Below are positions 9,060-16,893 of a stretch of DNA of 64,000 nucleotides, piece by piece. Location: the NCBI RefSeq assembly GCF_014649715.1, contig NZ_BMTO01000004.1:382503-446502 (forward strand), in the 5' to 3' direction. Position 1 is the stretch's first letter, and each line of letters starts with the position of its first letter. The notes beneath the pieces are model-generated. The model did not search any database. It saw nothing but the letters and a program-made list of their open reading frames with translations, and had not been told where the DNA came from. This DNA comes from Streptomyces lateritius. Lineage in GTDB: Bacteria; Actinomycetota; Actinomycetes; Streptomycetales; Streptomycetaceae. A program made the translations under genes and the position numbers.

Positions 9060-10400
9060 ATGATCATCCCTCTTCTCCTGCTCGCCGCGGCCTTCCTGCT
9101 GATCCTCGCCAACGGCTTCTTCGTGGCGGCCGAGTTCGGTCTCGTCACCGTGGAACGCGCCGACGCCGAACGGGCCGCGGCCGCCGGCGACCGGCGCGCC
9201 CGCAGAGTCGTCAAGGCACTGCGCGAGCTCTCGTTCCAGCTCTCCGGCACCCAGCTCGGCATCACCCTCACCTCACTCGTCGTCGGCATGCTCGCCGAGC
9301 CGGCGCTCGCCCAGCTCCTCGACGGACCGCTGACCGCCACCGGACTGCCCGGCGGCGCCGTCTCCGGGATCTCCGTGGTCATCGGGATGCTCCTCGCCTC
9401 CGCCGTCCAGATGGTGATCGGCGAACTCGTCCCCAAGAACTGGGCGGTCTCCCGGCCGCTCCAGGTGGCCCGCTTCGTCGCCGGTCCGCAGCACCTCTTC
9501 TCCACCGTCTTCCGACCGGTGATCGCCCTGCTGAACAGGGTCGCCAACCGGCTCGTACGGCTCCTGGGCGTCGAGCCCACCGAGGAGCTGGACTCCGTCC
9601 GTACCCCCGGCGAGCTGGTCTCCCTGGCCCGGCACTCGGCCCGGGCCGGCGCGCTGGAACAGGACACGGCCGAGCTGTTCGTACGCTCCCTCTCCTTGGG
9701 CGGACTCACCGCGCAGCACGCCATGACACCGCGGGTGAAGGTGAGCGCCCTCCAGTCGGACGCCACCGCGGCCGACGTCCTCAACCTCACCCGGGCGACC
9801 GGCCTGTCGCGCTTCCCCGTGTACCGCGAGCGCATCGACGAGATCGTCGGCATGGTCCACCTCAAGGACGCGCTCGCCGTACCCCCGCACGAGCGGGGGC
9901 GTACGCCGGTCGGACGCATCGCCGTCCCGCCGTTGCTCGTCCCCGAGAGCCTGCCGGCCCAGGCGCTCCTGGAACGGCTCCGGCGCGAACAGCCGATCGC
10001 CGTCGTCGTCGACGAGTACGGCGGCACGGCCGGGGTCGTCACCCTGGAGGACATCGTGGAGGAGCTCGTCGGCGAGGTGCGCGACGAGCACGACACCGCC
10101 GCCGACGAACGGCCCGAGCTGGCCGCCGTGGCCGCCGAGGACGGCAACCCCGCGTGGGAGGCCGACGGCTCGTGCCGGGTGCACACCCTGCACCGGATAG
10201 GACTCGACGTGCCCGACGGCCCGTACGAAACGGTCGCCGGGCTCGTCGCCGGCCTCCTGGGGCGCATCCCCGCGCCCGGGGACCGGGCCGAACTCCCTGG
10301 CTGGCGGCTGTCGGTCCGGCAGGTGGACCGCTATCGCGCCGAACGTGTTCGGATCGTACGGACGGCCGAGCGGCCCCTCGCCGCGGAGGCGGTCCGATGA
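9060..10400 (+). CDS. CNNM/CorC-type membrane protein (DUF21-CBS-CorC_C)
   Basis: Membrane protein of 446 residues, often annotated as hemolysin family. The N-terminal DUF21 region (about 1-185) has four hydrophobic helices and the signature LANGFFVAAEFGLV. A CBS pair follows (about 215-335, with TRATGLSRFPVYRE and VVVDEYGGTAGVVTLEDIVE). The C-terminal CorC_HlyC domain (about 355-435) includes the block YETVAGLVAGLLGRIP. Members act in magnesium/cobalt homeostasis; haemolysis is a historical label. It overlaps the next gene by ATGA. Confidence 0.9.
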   Translation: MIIPLLLLAAAFLLILANGFFVAAEFGLVTVERADAERAAAAGDRRARRVVKALRELSFQLSGTQLGITLTSLVVGMLAEPALAQLLDGPLTATGLPGGAVSGISVVIGMLLASAVQMVIGELVPKNWAVSRPLQVARFVAGPQHLFSTVFRPVIALLNRVANRLVRLLGVEPTEELDSVRTPGELVSLARHSARAGALEQDTAELFVRSLSLGGLTAQHAMTPRVKVSALQSDATAADVLNLTRATGLSRFPVYRERIDEIVGMVHLKDALAVPPHERGRTPVGRIAVPPLLVPESLPAQALLERLRREQPIAVVVDEYGGTAGVVTLEDIVEELVGEVRDEHDTAADERPELAAVAAEDGNPAWEADGSCRVHTLHRIGLDVPDGPYETVAGLVAGLLGRIPAPGDRAELPGWRLSVRQVDRYRAERVRIVRTAERPLAAEAVR

Positions 10401-11548
10401 GCCTGCTCCCCCTGCTGTTCGCCCTGCTCCTCGTGGTGGCCAACGGCTTCTTCGTCGGGGCCGAGTTCGCACTCGTCTCCGTGCGCCGCAGCCAGATCGA
10501 ACCGCTCGACTCCAAACGGTCCGCACAGGTGCTGTACGGCCTCGAACACCTGCCGCAGATGATGGCGGCGGCCCAGTTCGGCATCACCGTCTGCTCGTTG
10601 ACCCTCGGCGCGGTCGCCGAGCCCACCGTCGCCGCCCTCCTCGAACCGGTCTTCCACGCCGTACGGGTGCCCGAGGGGCTGATCCACCCCCTGGGGTACG
10701 TCGTGGCGCTGGCGGCGGTCGTCTTCCTGCACCTCGTCATCGGCGAGATGCTCCCGAAGAACCTCGCGATGGCGGCGCCGGAGCGGACCGCACTGCTGCT
10801 CGGCCCCGGCCTCGTCGGCTTCGCCCGGCTCTGCCGGCCCGTGACCACCGCGCTGGGTGCCTGCGCCCGACTGGTGCTGCGAGCCTTCGGGGTGGAGCCG
10901 AAGGACGAGGTGGAGGCCGTTTACACCAGTGCGCAGCTCGGCCGCCTCGTCGAGGACGCCGGCCAGGCGGGACTGCTCGACCCGGGCGAGCAGGAGCGCC
11001 TTGAGGACGTCCTCGAACTGGGCAGCCGCCCGGTGACGGACGTCCTCATAGCCCGCTCGGCGCTGGTCACGGTTACACCGGCCGTCACCCCGCGCGAGAT
11101 CGAGGAGCTCACCGTCCGCACCGGCTATTCCCGCTTCCCGGTCTGCGCCGAGGGGCGCGGGACGTCCGGCACCTTCATGGGCTTCGTGCACGTCAAGGAC
11201 GTCCTCGATCTGGAGGAGCGGGAACGGGCGGTGCCACAACAGGTGTGGCGCCCGATGGCGACGCTCCGTGCCGAGCTACCGCTCGACGACGCCCTCACCG
11301 TGATGCGCCGCGCGGCCACCCACCTCGCCCAGGTCGCGGACGGCTCGGGGCGCGTCCTCGGCCTCGTCGCGCTGGAGGACGTCCTGGAGACGCTGGTCGG
11401 TGAGGTCCGCGACCCCGCGCACCGCCACCCCGCGCACCGCGCCGACGCGCTCACCGCCCTGCCGCCGGGAGAGGCGCTGCCGTTGGGCGAGGTCGGCTCG
11501 CTGGGCGAGCAGCGCCCAGGGCAGGCGTCCCAGGCCCTGGCCCGCTGA
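10397..11548 (+). CDS. Second CNNM/CorC-type membrane protein, short form
   Basis: Paralogue of the preceding gene (383 residues) with the same VANGFFVGAEFALV start, DUF21 helices (about 1-180) and a CBS pair (about 205-330). It lacks the C-terminal CorC_HlyC domain and ends in a short Ala/Leu/Gly-rich tail. The ATG at 10397 overlaps the previous stop, so the two are translationally coupled and may form a heteromeric unit, which is an inference. Predicted role is divalent metal homeostasis or membrane maintenance. Confidence 0.88.
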   Translation: MSLLPLLFALLLVVANGFFVGAEFALVSVRRSQIEPLDSKRSAQVLYGLEHLPQMMAAAQFGITVCSLTLGAVAEPTVAALLEPVFHAVRVPEGLIHPLGYVVALAAVVFLHLVIGEMLPKNLAMAAPERTALLLGPGLVGFARLCRPVTTALGACARLVLRAFGVEPKDEVEAVYTSAQLGRLVEDAGQAGLLDPGEQERLEDVLELGSRPVTDVLIARSALVTVTPAVTPREIEELTVRTGYSRFPVCAEGRGTSGTFMGFVHVKDVLDLEERERAVPQQVWRPMATLRAELPLDDALTVMRRAATHLAQVADGSGRVLGLVALEDVLETLVGEVRDPAHRHPAHRADALTALPPGEALPLGEVGSLGEQRPGQASQALAR

Positions 11549-11606
11549 CCGGTCCCGGACCCCTGGTCCGCCGATCGCGGTCGGCGGACCGGGGCGCTCG
11601 TCGCCC

Positions 11607-13523
11607 TCACAGCCCCGGCGGCTCCTGGGAGCCCCGGGCGGACGGACCACGGCCCGAGAGCACCTCGCCGTAGGCCTGCATGAGGTCGGCGAGGCGCAGG
11701 GTGGCCAGGTCCTCGCGCGTGGGCGTGCCCGGGTAGCCGGAGAGACGCAGATCCCGGTAGGCGCAGGACTTCTCGTACAACGTGCGCAGGAAACGGCCGT
11801 TGCCGAGCTCGTCGATCCAGCCCTGGTCGACGACATGGCCGCTGATCGAGCGCAGCTCCTCCAGTGCCTCCTCGTCCCAGCCGTCCCCGTTCGCCGCGGC
11901 GAGCACCTCGCCGATCAAGGTGAGCTCCAGCGGGCGGTACGAGGGGAAGTCGACCCGGGTCGTGAAGCGGGAGGAGAGCCCGGGGTTGGCGGCGAGCAGC
12001 CGGTCCATGCCCTCCGGATAACCGGCCAGAATCACCACCAGGTGGTCGCGGTTGTCCTCCGCCCGCTTGAGCAGCACCTGGAGCGCCTCGTCGCCGTACG
12101 CGTCGCCCTTGCTGTAACCGGTGTTGGAGAGGGAGTACGCCTCGTCCACGAAGAGGACCCCGCCGATCGCGGAGTCGATCAGCTCGTTCGCCTTGACCGC
12201 CGTCTGGCCGAGGAACTCGCCCACCAGGTCCGCCCGTTGGGCCTCGACGAGATGGTCGCCGCCGAGCAGGCCGAGCGCGTAGAAGACCCGGCCGAGGATC
12301 CGCGCGACGGTGGTCTTCCCGGTGCCGGAGGGACCGGAGAAGACAAAGTGACGTTTCGGAGGCTGGACGGGAAGGCCCTGTCCCGCCCGCAGCCGGGCCA
12401 TCTCCAACTGTGCCGACAACGCCTTGACCTGGCGTTTCACCGGCTCCATCCCGACCATGCGCTCCAGTTCCGCGAGCGCCTGCGCGAGCAGGGCCGGGTC
12501 GGTGGGGCTGGCGGGGAAGCGCGGGGGAGCGGGCTGTCGGGGGACGGCGGCCTTCTGGCGCACACCGTCGGGTGGCTCGGGCGGGCCGGCGGGGGAGACG
12601 GGGACGGCGGGGGAGACGGTGGGCGTGGGTTCCGTGCCCAGCCGCAGGCCGTCCACCACCGGGCCGTCGAGATCGCCCTGGGCCGCGTCGGCGGTGTCCT
12701 GCCCCACGCCGCTCAGGGCGACAGAGGCGAGCCCGGCCGCGTCCTCCGGTCCTTCGAACCCGTCGTACTCGGTGATCGCCGCCAGCCGGGCGGCCGTGTC
12801 CATGAACGCCGGGTCGATCCGGTGCACCGCCCGGTAGAGCGGCAGGGCGGCGGCGCTCCGCCCGGTGCCCTCGTGTGCCCTGGCCAGCCAGTAGCGCAGC
12901 TCCTTGCGCTGCGGCTGTTCGCTGCGGCAGCGCATCAGCGCCGCCGAGAGCAGCGGCTCCGCCTGGCCGTACATCTCCAGGCGGACGCGGGCCATCCCGC
13001 CGAAGAGCCCGGCCTCGATCCCGAGCAGCGGATCGTCCACCAGCGGCTCGGTGTGCCGCACCAGCTGCTCCCAGTCCTTGACGAGATAGGACCGGCAGGC
13101 GTGCAGGAAGCGAACCTGCGGATCGGTGTCGACCGGCGGCAGCCCCGCCAAGGCCCGATCCAGCTCCGGCACATGGCGCCCGTCCAGCCAGTGTGACGCG
13201 TGCGCGAGCAGGAGGTCGCGCGGGCTTTCGAGGACGGGCTGGACCCACCAGCCCAGCCAGTACCAGGAGTTCAGGGTCCGGCGGTGCCGGGCGCGCTGTT
13301 CGCCGAACCGCTCGCGATTGCGGTACATCCGCAGCAGCGCCGTGGTGGTGTCCACGCGCAACGCGTGCAGCCCGAGCCAGGCGTCCGCCATGCCGGGATC
13401 GACGCGTACCGCGGTCCGGAACTCTTCCTCGGCCTGCGGATAGGCGCCCATCGTGTAGGCGTCCACCCCCCGCAGCCAGGCGAGTTCGGCAGGGGTCTGT
13501 CCGCCCTGCGTGCCGATGTCCAT
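11607..13523 (-). CDS. TPR-containing AAA+ ATPase of the EccA/CbxX family
   Basis: Cytosolic ATPase of 638 residues. The N-terminal 270 residues are helical and TPR-like (GAYPQAEEEFRTAVRVDPG). A Pro-rich linker (about 300-345) leads to one AAA+ module with Walker A GPSGTGKT near residue 395, Walker B LFVDEAYS near 458, and an ILAGYPEGMDRLL sensor region. Layout matches EccA, the chaperone ATPase of type VII secretion in mycobacteria, and CbxX-type Rubisco activases. No EccB-E or WXG100 gene is nearby, so a type VII role is only inferred. Start MDIGT at 13523 is the first plausible one; upstream sequence is not protein-like. Confidence 0.82.
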   Translation of the reverse strand: MDIGTQGGQTPAELAWLRGVDAYTMGAYPQAEEEFRTAVRVDPGMADAWLGLHALRVDTTTALLRMYRNRERFGEQRARHRRTLNSWYWLGWWVQPVLESPRDLLLAHASHWLDGRHVPELDRALAGLPPVDTDPQVRFLHACRSYLVKDWEQLVRHTEPLVDDPLLGIEAGLFGGMARVRLEMYGQAEPLLSAALMRCRSEQPQRKELRYWLARAHEGTGRSAAALPLYRAVHRIDPAFMDTAARLAAITEYDGFEGPEDAAGLASVALSGVGQDTADAAQGDLDGPVVDGLRLGTEPTPTVSPAVPVSPAGPPEPPDGVRQKAAVPRQPAPPRFPASPTDPALLAQALAELERMVGMEPVKRQVKALSAQLEMARLRAGQGLPVQPPKRHFVFSGPSGTGKTTVARILGRVFYALGLLGGDHLVEAQRADLVGEFLGQTAVKANELIDSAIGGVLFVDEAYSLSNTGYSKGDAYGDEALQVLLKRAEDNRDHLVVILAGYPEGMDRLLAANPGLSSRFTTRVDFPSYRPLELTLIGEVLAAANGDGWDEEALEELRSISGHVVDQGWIDELGNGRFLRTLYEKSCAYRDLRLSGYPGTPTREDLATLRLADLMQAYGEVLSGRGPSARGSQEPPGL

Positions 13524-13888
13524 CGGGTCCCCCACAAAACGTGCCCCCGTTGCTGTCCCGGCGGGCGGGCGCCCGCCGGAAGCCGTACAGAACCGCCTTC
13601 TCGTGGACGGGATATGACCCCACCGAGGGGCATCGTACCTGCGCAGAGGGGGCGCGACGAAGGAGAAGCGCATGATCCGGCGGCGGTGACCCTGGGTAAG
13701 CGTCAGGGGTTCGCGGCGGGCCGGTGAAGGGGTCGATCGGGGCAGAACGAAGCCCCCGATCACGGGGGAACAACCGGGGGCTTCGTGTCCGCGGCGGCTC
13801 CGAAAAGCCGCACATTGAGAACGTAAGACCTGTACGCCCCTTGGGTCAAGCGGACTTGAGGCACTTGCGGACGTCGAGTTCCGGCTGC
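13524..13888 (-). other. Intergenic: 5' region of the AAA gene and 3' region of the kinase gene
   Basis: No coding sequence seen in these 365 bp. It holds the promoter side of the AAA gene and a strong hairpin at 13747-13786 that should end the upstream kinase transcript on the same strand. Confidence 0.6.
13747..13786 (-). terminator. Perfect 12-bp hairpin
   Basis: ACGAAGCCCCCG (13747-13758) pairs perfectly with CGGGGGCTTCGT (13775-13786) across a 16-nt loop. It lies downstream of the kinase gene and upstream of the AAA gene, both on the minus strand, so it most likely terminates the kinase transcript. Confidence 0.75.
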
Positions 13889-14515
13889 TCAGATCATGTG
13901 TCGAGCGCCGTCACGTTCCGTGATGATCTGGTTCGGGCCTGCTGTCACTTGCGGCCCGGGAAGCCACTCATAACCCTCTGGGCACTCCCGTACCAGGGCG
14001 TCGGCGAAGGGACGGGAAGGGTCCGCGGCGAAATGGCGTGTCTCCGCCACCGTCCAGCCGTCCCAGAAGGCCGACTGGGCCGGTCCGTCCCGGTGCCGGC
14101 CGCGTGCCCAGGACTCCTCGGGCCCCCGCTCCATCCACAGCAGCGCGGCGAGATACGGACGCAGCGCCCGGCGCCCGGCCCCCACGCCCTCGACCAGCAC
14201 GACCGGCGCCGGGAGCAGCTCCCTCGGCGGCCCGAAGCTCCGCAGATTCCAGTCGTACGGGTGATAGCGCGCGACATCGCCCCGCGCGAGGGGCGCGATC
14301 ACCTGCGTCCGCATGCGCTCCGTCCACTCGAACAGTTCCTCGTGGCAGGCGAGGTCGTCGAGATGGAGCACCGGCGCGGCCAGTCGGGCGGCGAGCCGCG
14401 CGGCGAAGGTCGACTTTCCCGAGCCCGCGTGCCCGTCCACCGCGACCAGCCGCACCGGCCCACAGGTCGGCGGACGGCGGCGCAGCGCATCGGCGGCGCG
14501 GTCGAGGGAGTCCAT
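13889..14515 (-). CDS. P-loop kinase of the uridine kinase/NMP kinase type
   Basis: Cytosolic protein of 208 residues with a Walker A block GHAGSGKST near residues 28-36, a following LDDL acidic motif typical of uridine/phosphoribulokinase-like kinases, and an LVEGVGAGR element. It resembles streptomycete uridine kinase or (d)NMP kinase proteins; the substrate cannot be read from the sequence. The ATG at 14515 was chosen because sequence upstream is not protein-like. It diverges from the C39 peptidase gene. Confidence 0.8.
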   Translation of the reverse strand: MDSLDRAADALRRRPPTCGPVRLVAVDGHAGSGKSTFAARLAARLAAPVLHLDDLACHEELFEWTERMRTQVIAPLARGDVARYHPYDWNLRSFGPPRELLPAPVVLVEGVGAGRRALRPYLAALLWMERGPEESWARGRHRDGPAQSAFWDGWTVAETRHFAADPSRPFADALVRECPEGYEWLPGPQVTAGPNQIITERDGARHMI

Positions 14516-14650
14516 GGACTCCAGCCTAGGTCGTGTCCGGAAGGAAGCGCCGTCTGCCCGCGGGCCGGGCGGGACGTGACGGACCCGGCCTGGGGAGTGA
14601 CTTCTGGATCTTGTCCGGCCGCTGGCCGACCGGGGTGGGACCGTCACTGG

Positions 14651-14674
14651 TCGAGACCAATATTGGTCGCTCGA
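14651..14674. promoter_or_regulatory. Near-perfect 24-bp palindrome, candidate operator
   Basis: The 14-bp core GACCAATATTGGTC (14655-14668) is a perfect palindrome flanked by TCGA arms. It sits in the 314-bp gap between the divergent kinase and C39 peptidase genes, which is otherwise empty of coding sequence. The AT-rich centre in a very GC-rich background argues for a protein-binding site. The binding factor is unknown. Confidence 0.5.
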
Positions 14675-14829
14675 CGCGAGGCGAATCGCTGGCAGAAGCG
14701 CTCCGCGAGCCGCGATAGTGAGCACGCCCGGGCACCGCTCCACCCCGCCCGGTGATGCCTGCCGTGCGCCTCGCCGCCCCACCCGCCGTCCGTACGCCAC
14801 CGCCGTTCTCCGACAGGGGGTCACCGCCC

Positions 14830-16197
14830 ATGACCAGTTCCACCCCGCGCAGAACCGTTCTCGCCGCGGCCCTCGCGGCAGCCGCCGGTACGGCCGCGGC
14901 CTCCGCCGCCCCGGCGACCGCCCGGCCCCTGGCCGACGCGGAGGAGGTCGCCGAGGTCGCCGCGTCCGGTCTCGTCGACAACCGCTTCTGGACTTCGTAC
15001 ACGGACTGGCGCTGCGGCGCCTCCGTTGGGACCCGGGCCGTCGCGGGCCACCGGCCCGGCCTGGAGATCGACGCCCCCGCGGGCCGCCTCGACTACGCCG
15101 ACCCCCACACCGGCCGCACCTCCACCTGGGAGTACGCGACCTGGACCTCCCCGGTTCACACCTCCACCGTGCCCGCCACCGAGGTCATCGCCTCCTGGAA
15201 CGCCGACACCCCGCCCGGCACCTGGATCCAGATCGAGCTGCGCGGCACGTACAACGACGCCACCACCACCCCCTGGTACGTGATGGGCCGCTGGGCGGCC
15301 GGCGACGGCGACATCCGCCGTACCTCCGTCGACGACCAGACCGACGGCAAGAGCTCCGTCTGGACCGACACCTTCTCCGTGGACGACACCACGAGCGGGC
15401 TGCGGCTCGTCTCGTACCAGCTGAGGCTGACGCTCCACCGGACTCCCGGCACCGCTCTGACCCCGACCGTGTGGCGACTCGGCGCGATGGCGTCCGACAT
15501 CCCGGACCGGTTCACCGTGCCCGCCTCGACGCCCGGCCTCGACCGCGAGCTGACCGTCCCGCGCTACTCGCAGAACACTCACGTCGGGCGGTACCCCGAG
15601 TACGACAACGGCGGCGAGGCGTGGTGCAGTCCGACCTCCTCGCAGATGATCATCGAGTACTGGGGCCGCCGCCCGAGCCCGGAGCAGCTGGCCTGGGTGA
15701 ACCCGGCCTTCACCGACCCCCAGGTGTGTCACGCGGCCCGCTTCACCTTCGACCACCAGTACGAGGGCTGCGGCAACTGGCCCTTCAACGCCGCCTACGC
15801 CGCCACCTACCCGGACATGAACGCCGTGGTGACCCGCCTGCGCTCGCTCACGGACCTGGAGACCCTCATCCGGGCCGGGATTCCGGCCATCACGTCGCAG
15901 TCCTTCCGCAAGGAGGAGCTGACCGGTGCCGGCTACGGCACCGCCGGCCACCTGATGACCGTCATCGGTTTCACCGCGGACGGCGACGTGATCGCCAACG
16001 ACCCCGCCTCGCCCGGCAACGAGGCCGTGCGCCGCGTCTACCGGCGGCGCGAGTGGGAGAACATCTGGCTGCGTACGAAGAGGTACGACGCAAACGGCAA
16101 GGTCAGAAGCGCTACGGGCGGGGTCTGCTACATCTTCTGGCCGGTCAGGTCAGCACCAAGTCAGCGCCGCGCGCTGCGGTCGCTCGACCTGGTGTGA
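14830..16197 (+). CDS. Secreted C39-type cysteine peptidase, 3' end replaced by island sequence
   Basis: Exported protein of 455 residues. The N-terminus has a twin-arginine-like signal (PRRTVLAAALAAAAG). A beta-rich region (about 50-225) is followed by a papain-like peptidase C39 domain with Cys266 in GGEAWCSPTSSQM, His374 in GTAGHLMTVIGF and Asp391 in NDPAS, a complete triad. At residues 409-415 (WENIWLR) the coding sequence crosses the 18-bp repeat that marks the island boundary; the last 40 residues come from the island and differ from the displaced original end at 43671-43812. The domain triad is upstream of the junction, so the enzyme may still work. Substrate is unknown. Confidence 0.85.
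   Translation: MTSSTPRRTVLAAALAAAAGTAAASAAPATARPLADAEEVAEVAASGLVDNRFWTSYTDWRCGASVGTRAVAGHRPGLEIDAPAGRLDYADPHTGRTSTWEYATWTSPVHTSTVPATEVIASWNADTPPGTWIQIELRGTYNDATTTPWYVMGRWAAGDGDIRRTSVDDQTDGKSSVWTDTFSVDDTTSGLRLVSYQLRLTLHRTPGTALTPTVWRLGAMASDIPDRFTVPASTPGLDRELTVPRYSQNTHVGRYPEYDNGGEAWCSPTSSQMIIEYWGRRPSPEQLAWVNPAFTDPQVCHAARFTFDHQYEGCGNWPFNAAYAATYPDMNAVVTRLRSLTDLETLIRAGIPAITSQSFRKEELTGAGYGTAGHLMTVIGFTADGDVIANDPASPGNEAVRRVYRRREWENIWLRTKRYDANGKVRSATGGVCYIFWPVRSAPSQRRALRSLDLV
16056..16073 (+). repeat. Left boundary repeat (candidate attL core)
   Basis: GGAGAACATCTGGCTGCG, inside the peptidase gene (codons 409-415). It is identical to 43671-43688. Sequence on the island side stays similar in coding terms (WLRTKRYDANGKV versus WLRTKRYNASGKV) but diverges at the DNA level. 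Confidence 0.7.
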
Positions 16198-16546
16198 GCA
16201 TGTGCGGCCCGACGGCCGTCTCGACGACCTGACGGCAGCGCTCCTGACCGTCCTGCGTGAGGTGGCCGTACCGGTCCACCGTGACCCTGATCGAACGATG
16301 TCCGAGCCGGCGAGATACTTCGTGAACGGACACTCCGTCGGTCAGGGCCGCGGTGGTCCGTTTGTGGCGCAAGACGTGCAGGTCACATGCGGGAGATCGA
16401 GCCACCTGATGGCGCCGGTCCCATGCCTTGCCAAGGAGGCCGGGATACGGAATCCGAAGCTTGCATTGCGGATCGGGAGCCGATCGATGAACGGCGCAGG
16501 GGAGGCAGGCGGGTATGTCCCGCCACTCGCCTTCTTTCGCCCACAC
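16145..16546 (-). pseudogene. Truncated tyrosine recombinase (phage-type integrase), C-terminal part only
   Basis: Reads 133 residues and contains the second half of a tyrosine recombinase catalytic domain: HVLRHKRTTAAL (box II His and Arg), RRLGHRSI, and the nucleophile Tyr in VDRYGHL. The N-terminal DNA-binding part and the first catalytic Arg are missing, since upstream sequence is non-coding and holds a LacI-type operator. The stop codon lies inside the 3' end of the peptidase gene, so the genes overlap tail to tail by about 53 bp. A position at the very end of the element is typical of integrases next to their att site. Confidence 0.75.
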
Positions 16547-16617
16547 TCCGCCCTTCGGCCACTCGGCGAACCGAGGTCACGACGACGCGGGCGACGTGAC
16601 CGTTCGCGACATCGAGT

Positions 16618-16629
16618 GTTAGCGCTAAC
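16618..16629. promoter_or_regulatory. LacI-type operator, perfect palindrome
   Basis: GTTAGCGCTAAC, a perfect 12-bp palindrome and the most symmetrical of the eight operator copies in the island. It lies about 275 bp upstream of the epimerase start. It may be an auxiliary operator or serve a promoter lost with the integrase N-terminus. Confidence 0.75.
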
Positions 16630-16849
16630 GTCACGGGAATGAGACTGGAGCCCGGTTCGTCGGACGAGAGGTGTTGATGAAAGAAGCTCTCGGTCGGGGC
16701 GGGGCCCGACGGGGTCCTCGACGACTGATTGCCCCTGGCAGGAGAACTGCCGGGTGGGCCCTGGCCTCTCGCTTGACGTGCACAGTCGTCGCAGCGCTCC
16801 CGCGCAACAAGGGCGAGTGACGAGCCACGACCTCTTGAGGAGTGCTCAA

Positions 16850-16861
16850 GTTAGCGCTCAC
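16850..16861 (+). promoter_or_regulatory. LacI-type operator overlapping the epimerase promoter
   Basis: GTTAGCGCTCAC. A possible promoter is TTGAGG (16835-16840), 18 bp, CACAAT (16859-16864), so the operator covers the end of the spacer and the start of the -10 box. Transcription would begin near 16871, very close to the translation start. Confidence 0.7.
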
Positions 16862-16893
16862 AATGAGACGTGCATAAGCCTGAAGCAACTTCC

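Larger units (their letters stand above)
16547..16893. other. Control region upstream of the aldose epimerase gene
   Basis: About 350 bp between the integrase remnant and the epimerase start. I see no gene. It contains two LacI-type operators (16618-16629 and 16850-16861) and a candidate promoter overlapping the second. Confidence 0.6.

Noticed and set aside
11125..13815. 896-codon minus-strand open frame
   Set aside because: Runs across both the CNNM gene and the AAA ATPase in a shifted frame; composition is Arg/Gly/Ala-rich and it has no motif, whereas the AAA frame shows Walker motifs.
16000..16250. tRNA gene as integration site of the island
   Set aside because: I looked for tRNA-like cloverleaf and TTCGAATC-type sequences at both island ends and found none; the attachment site is in a protein gene.
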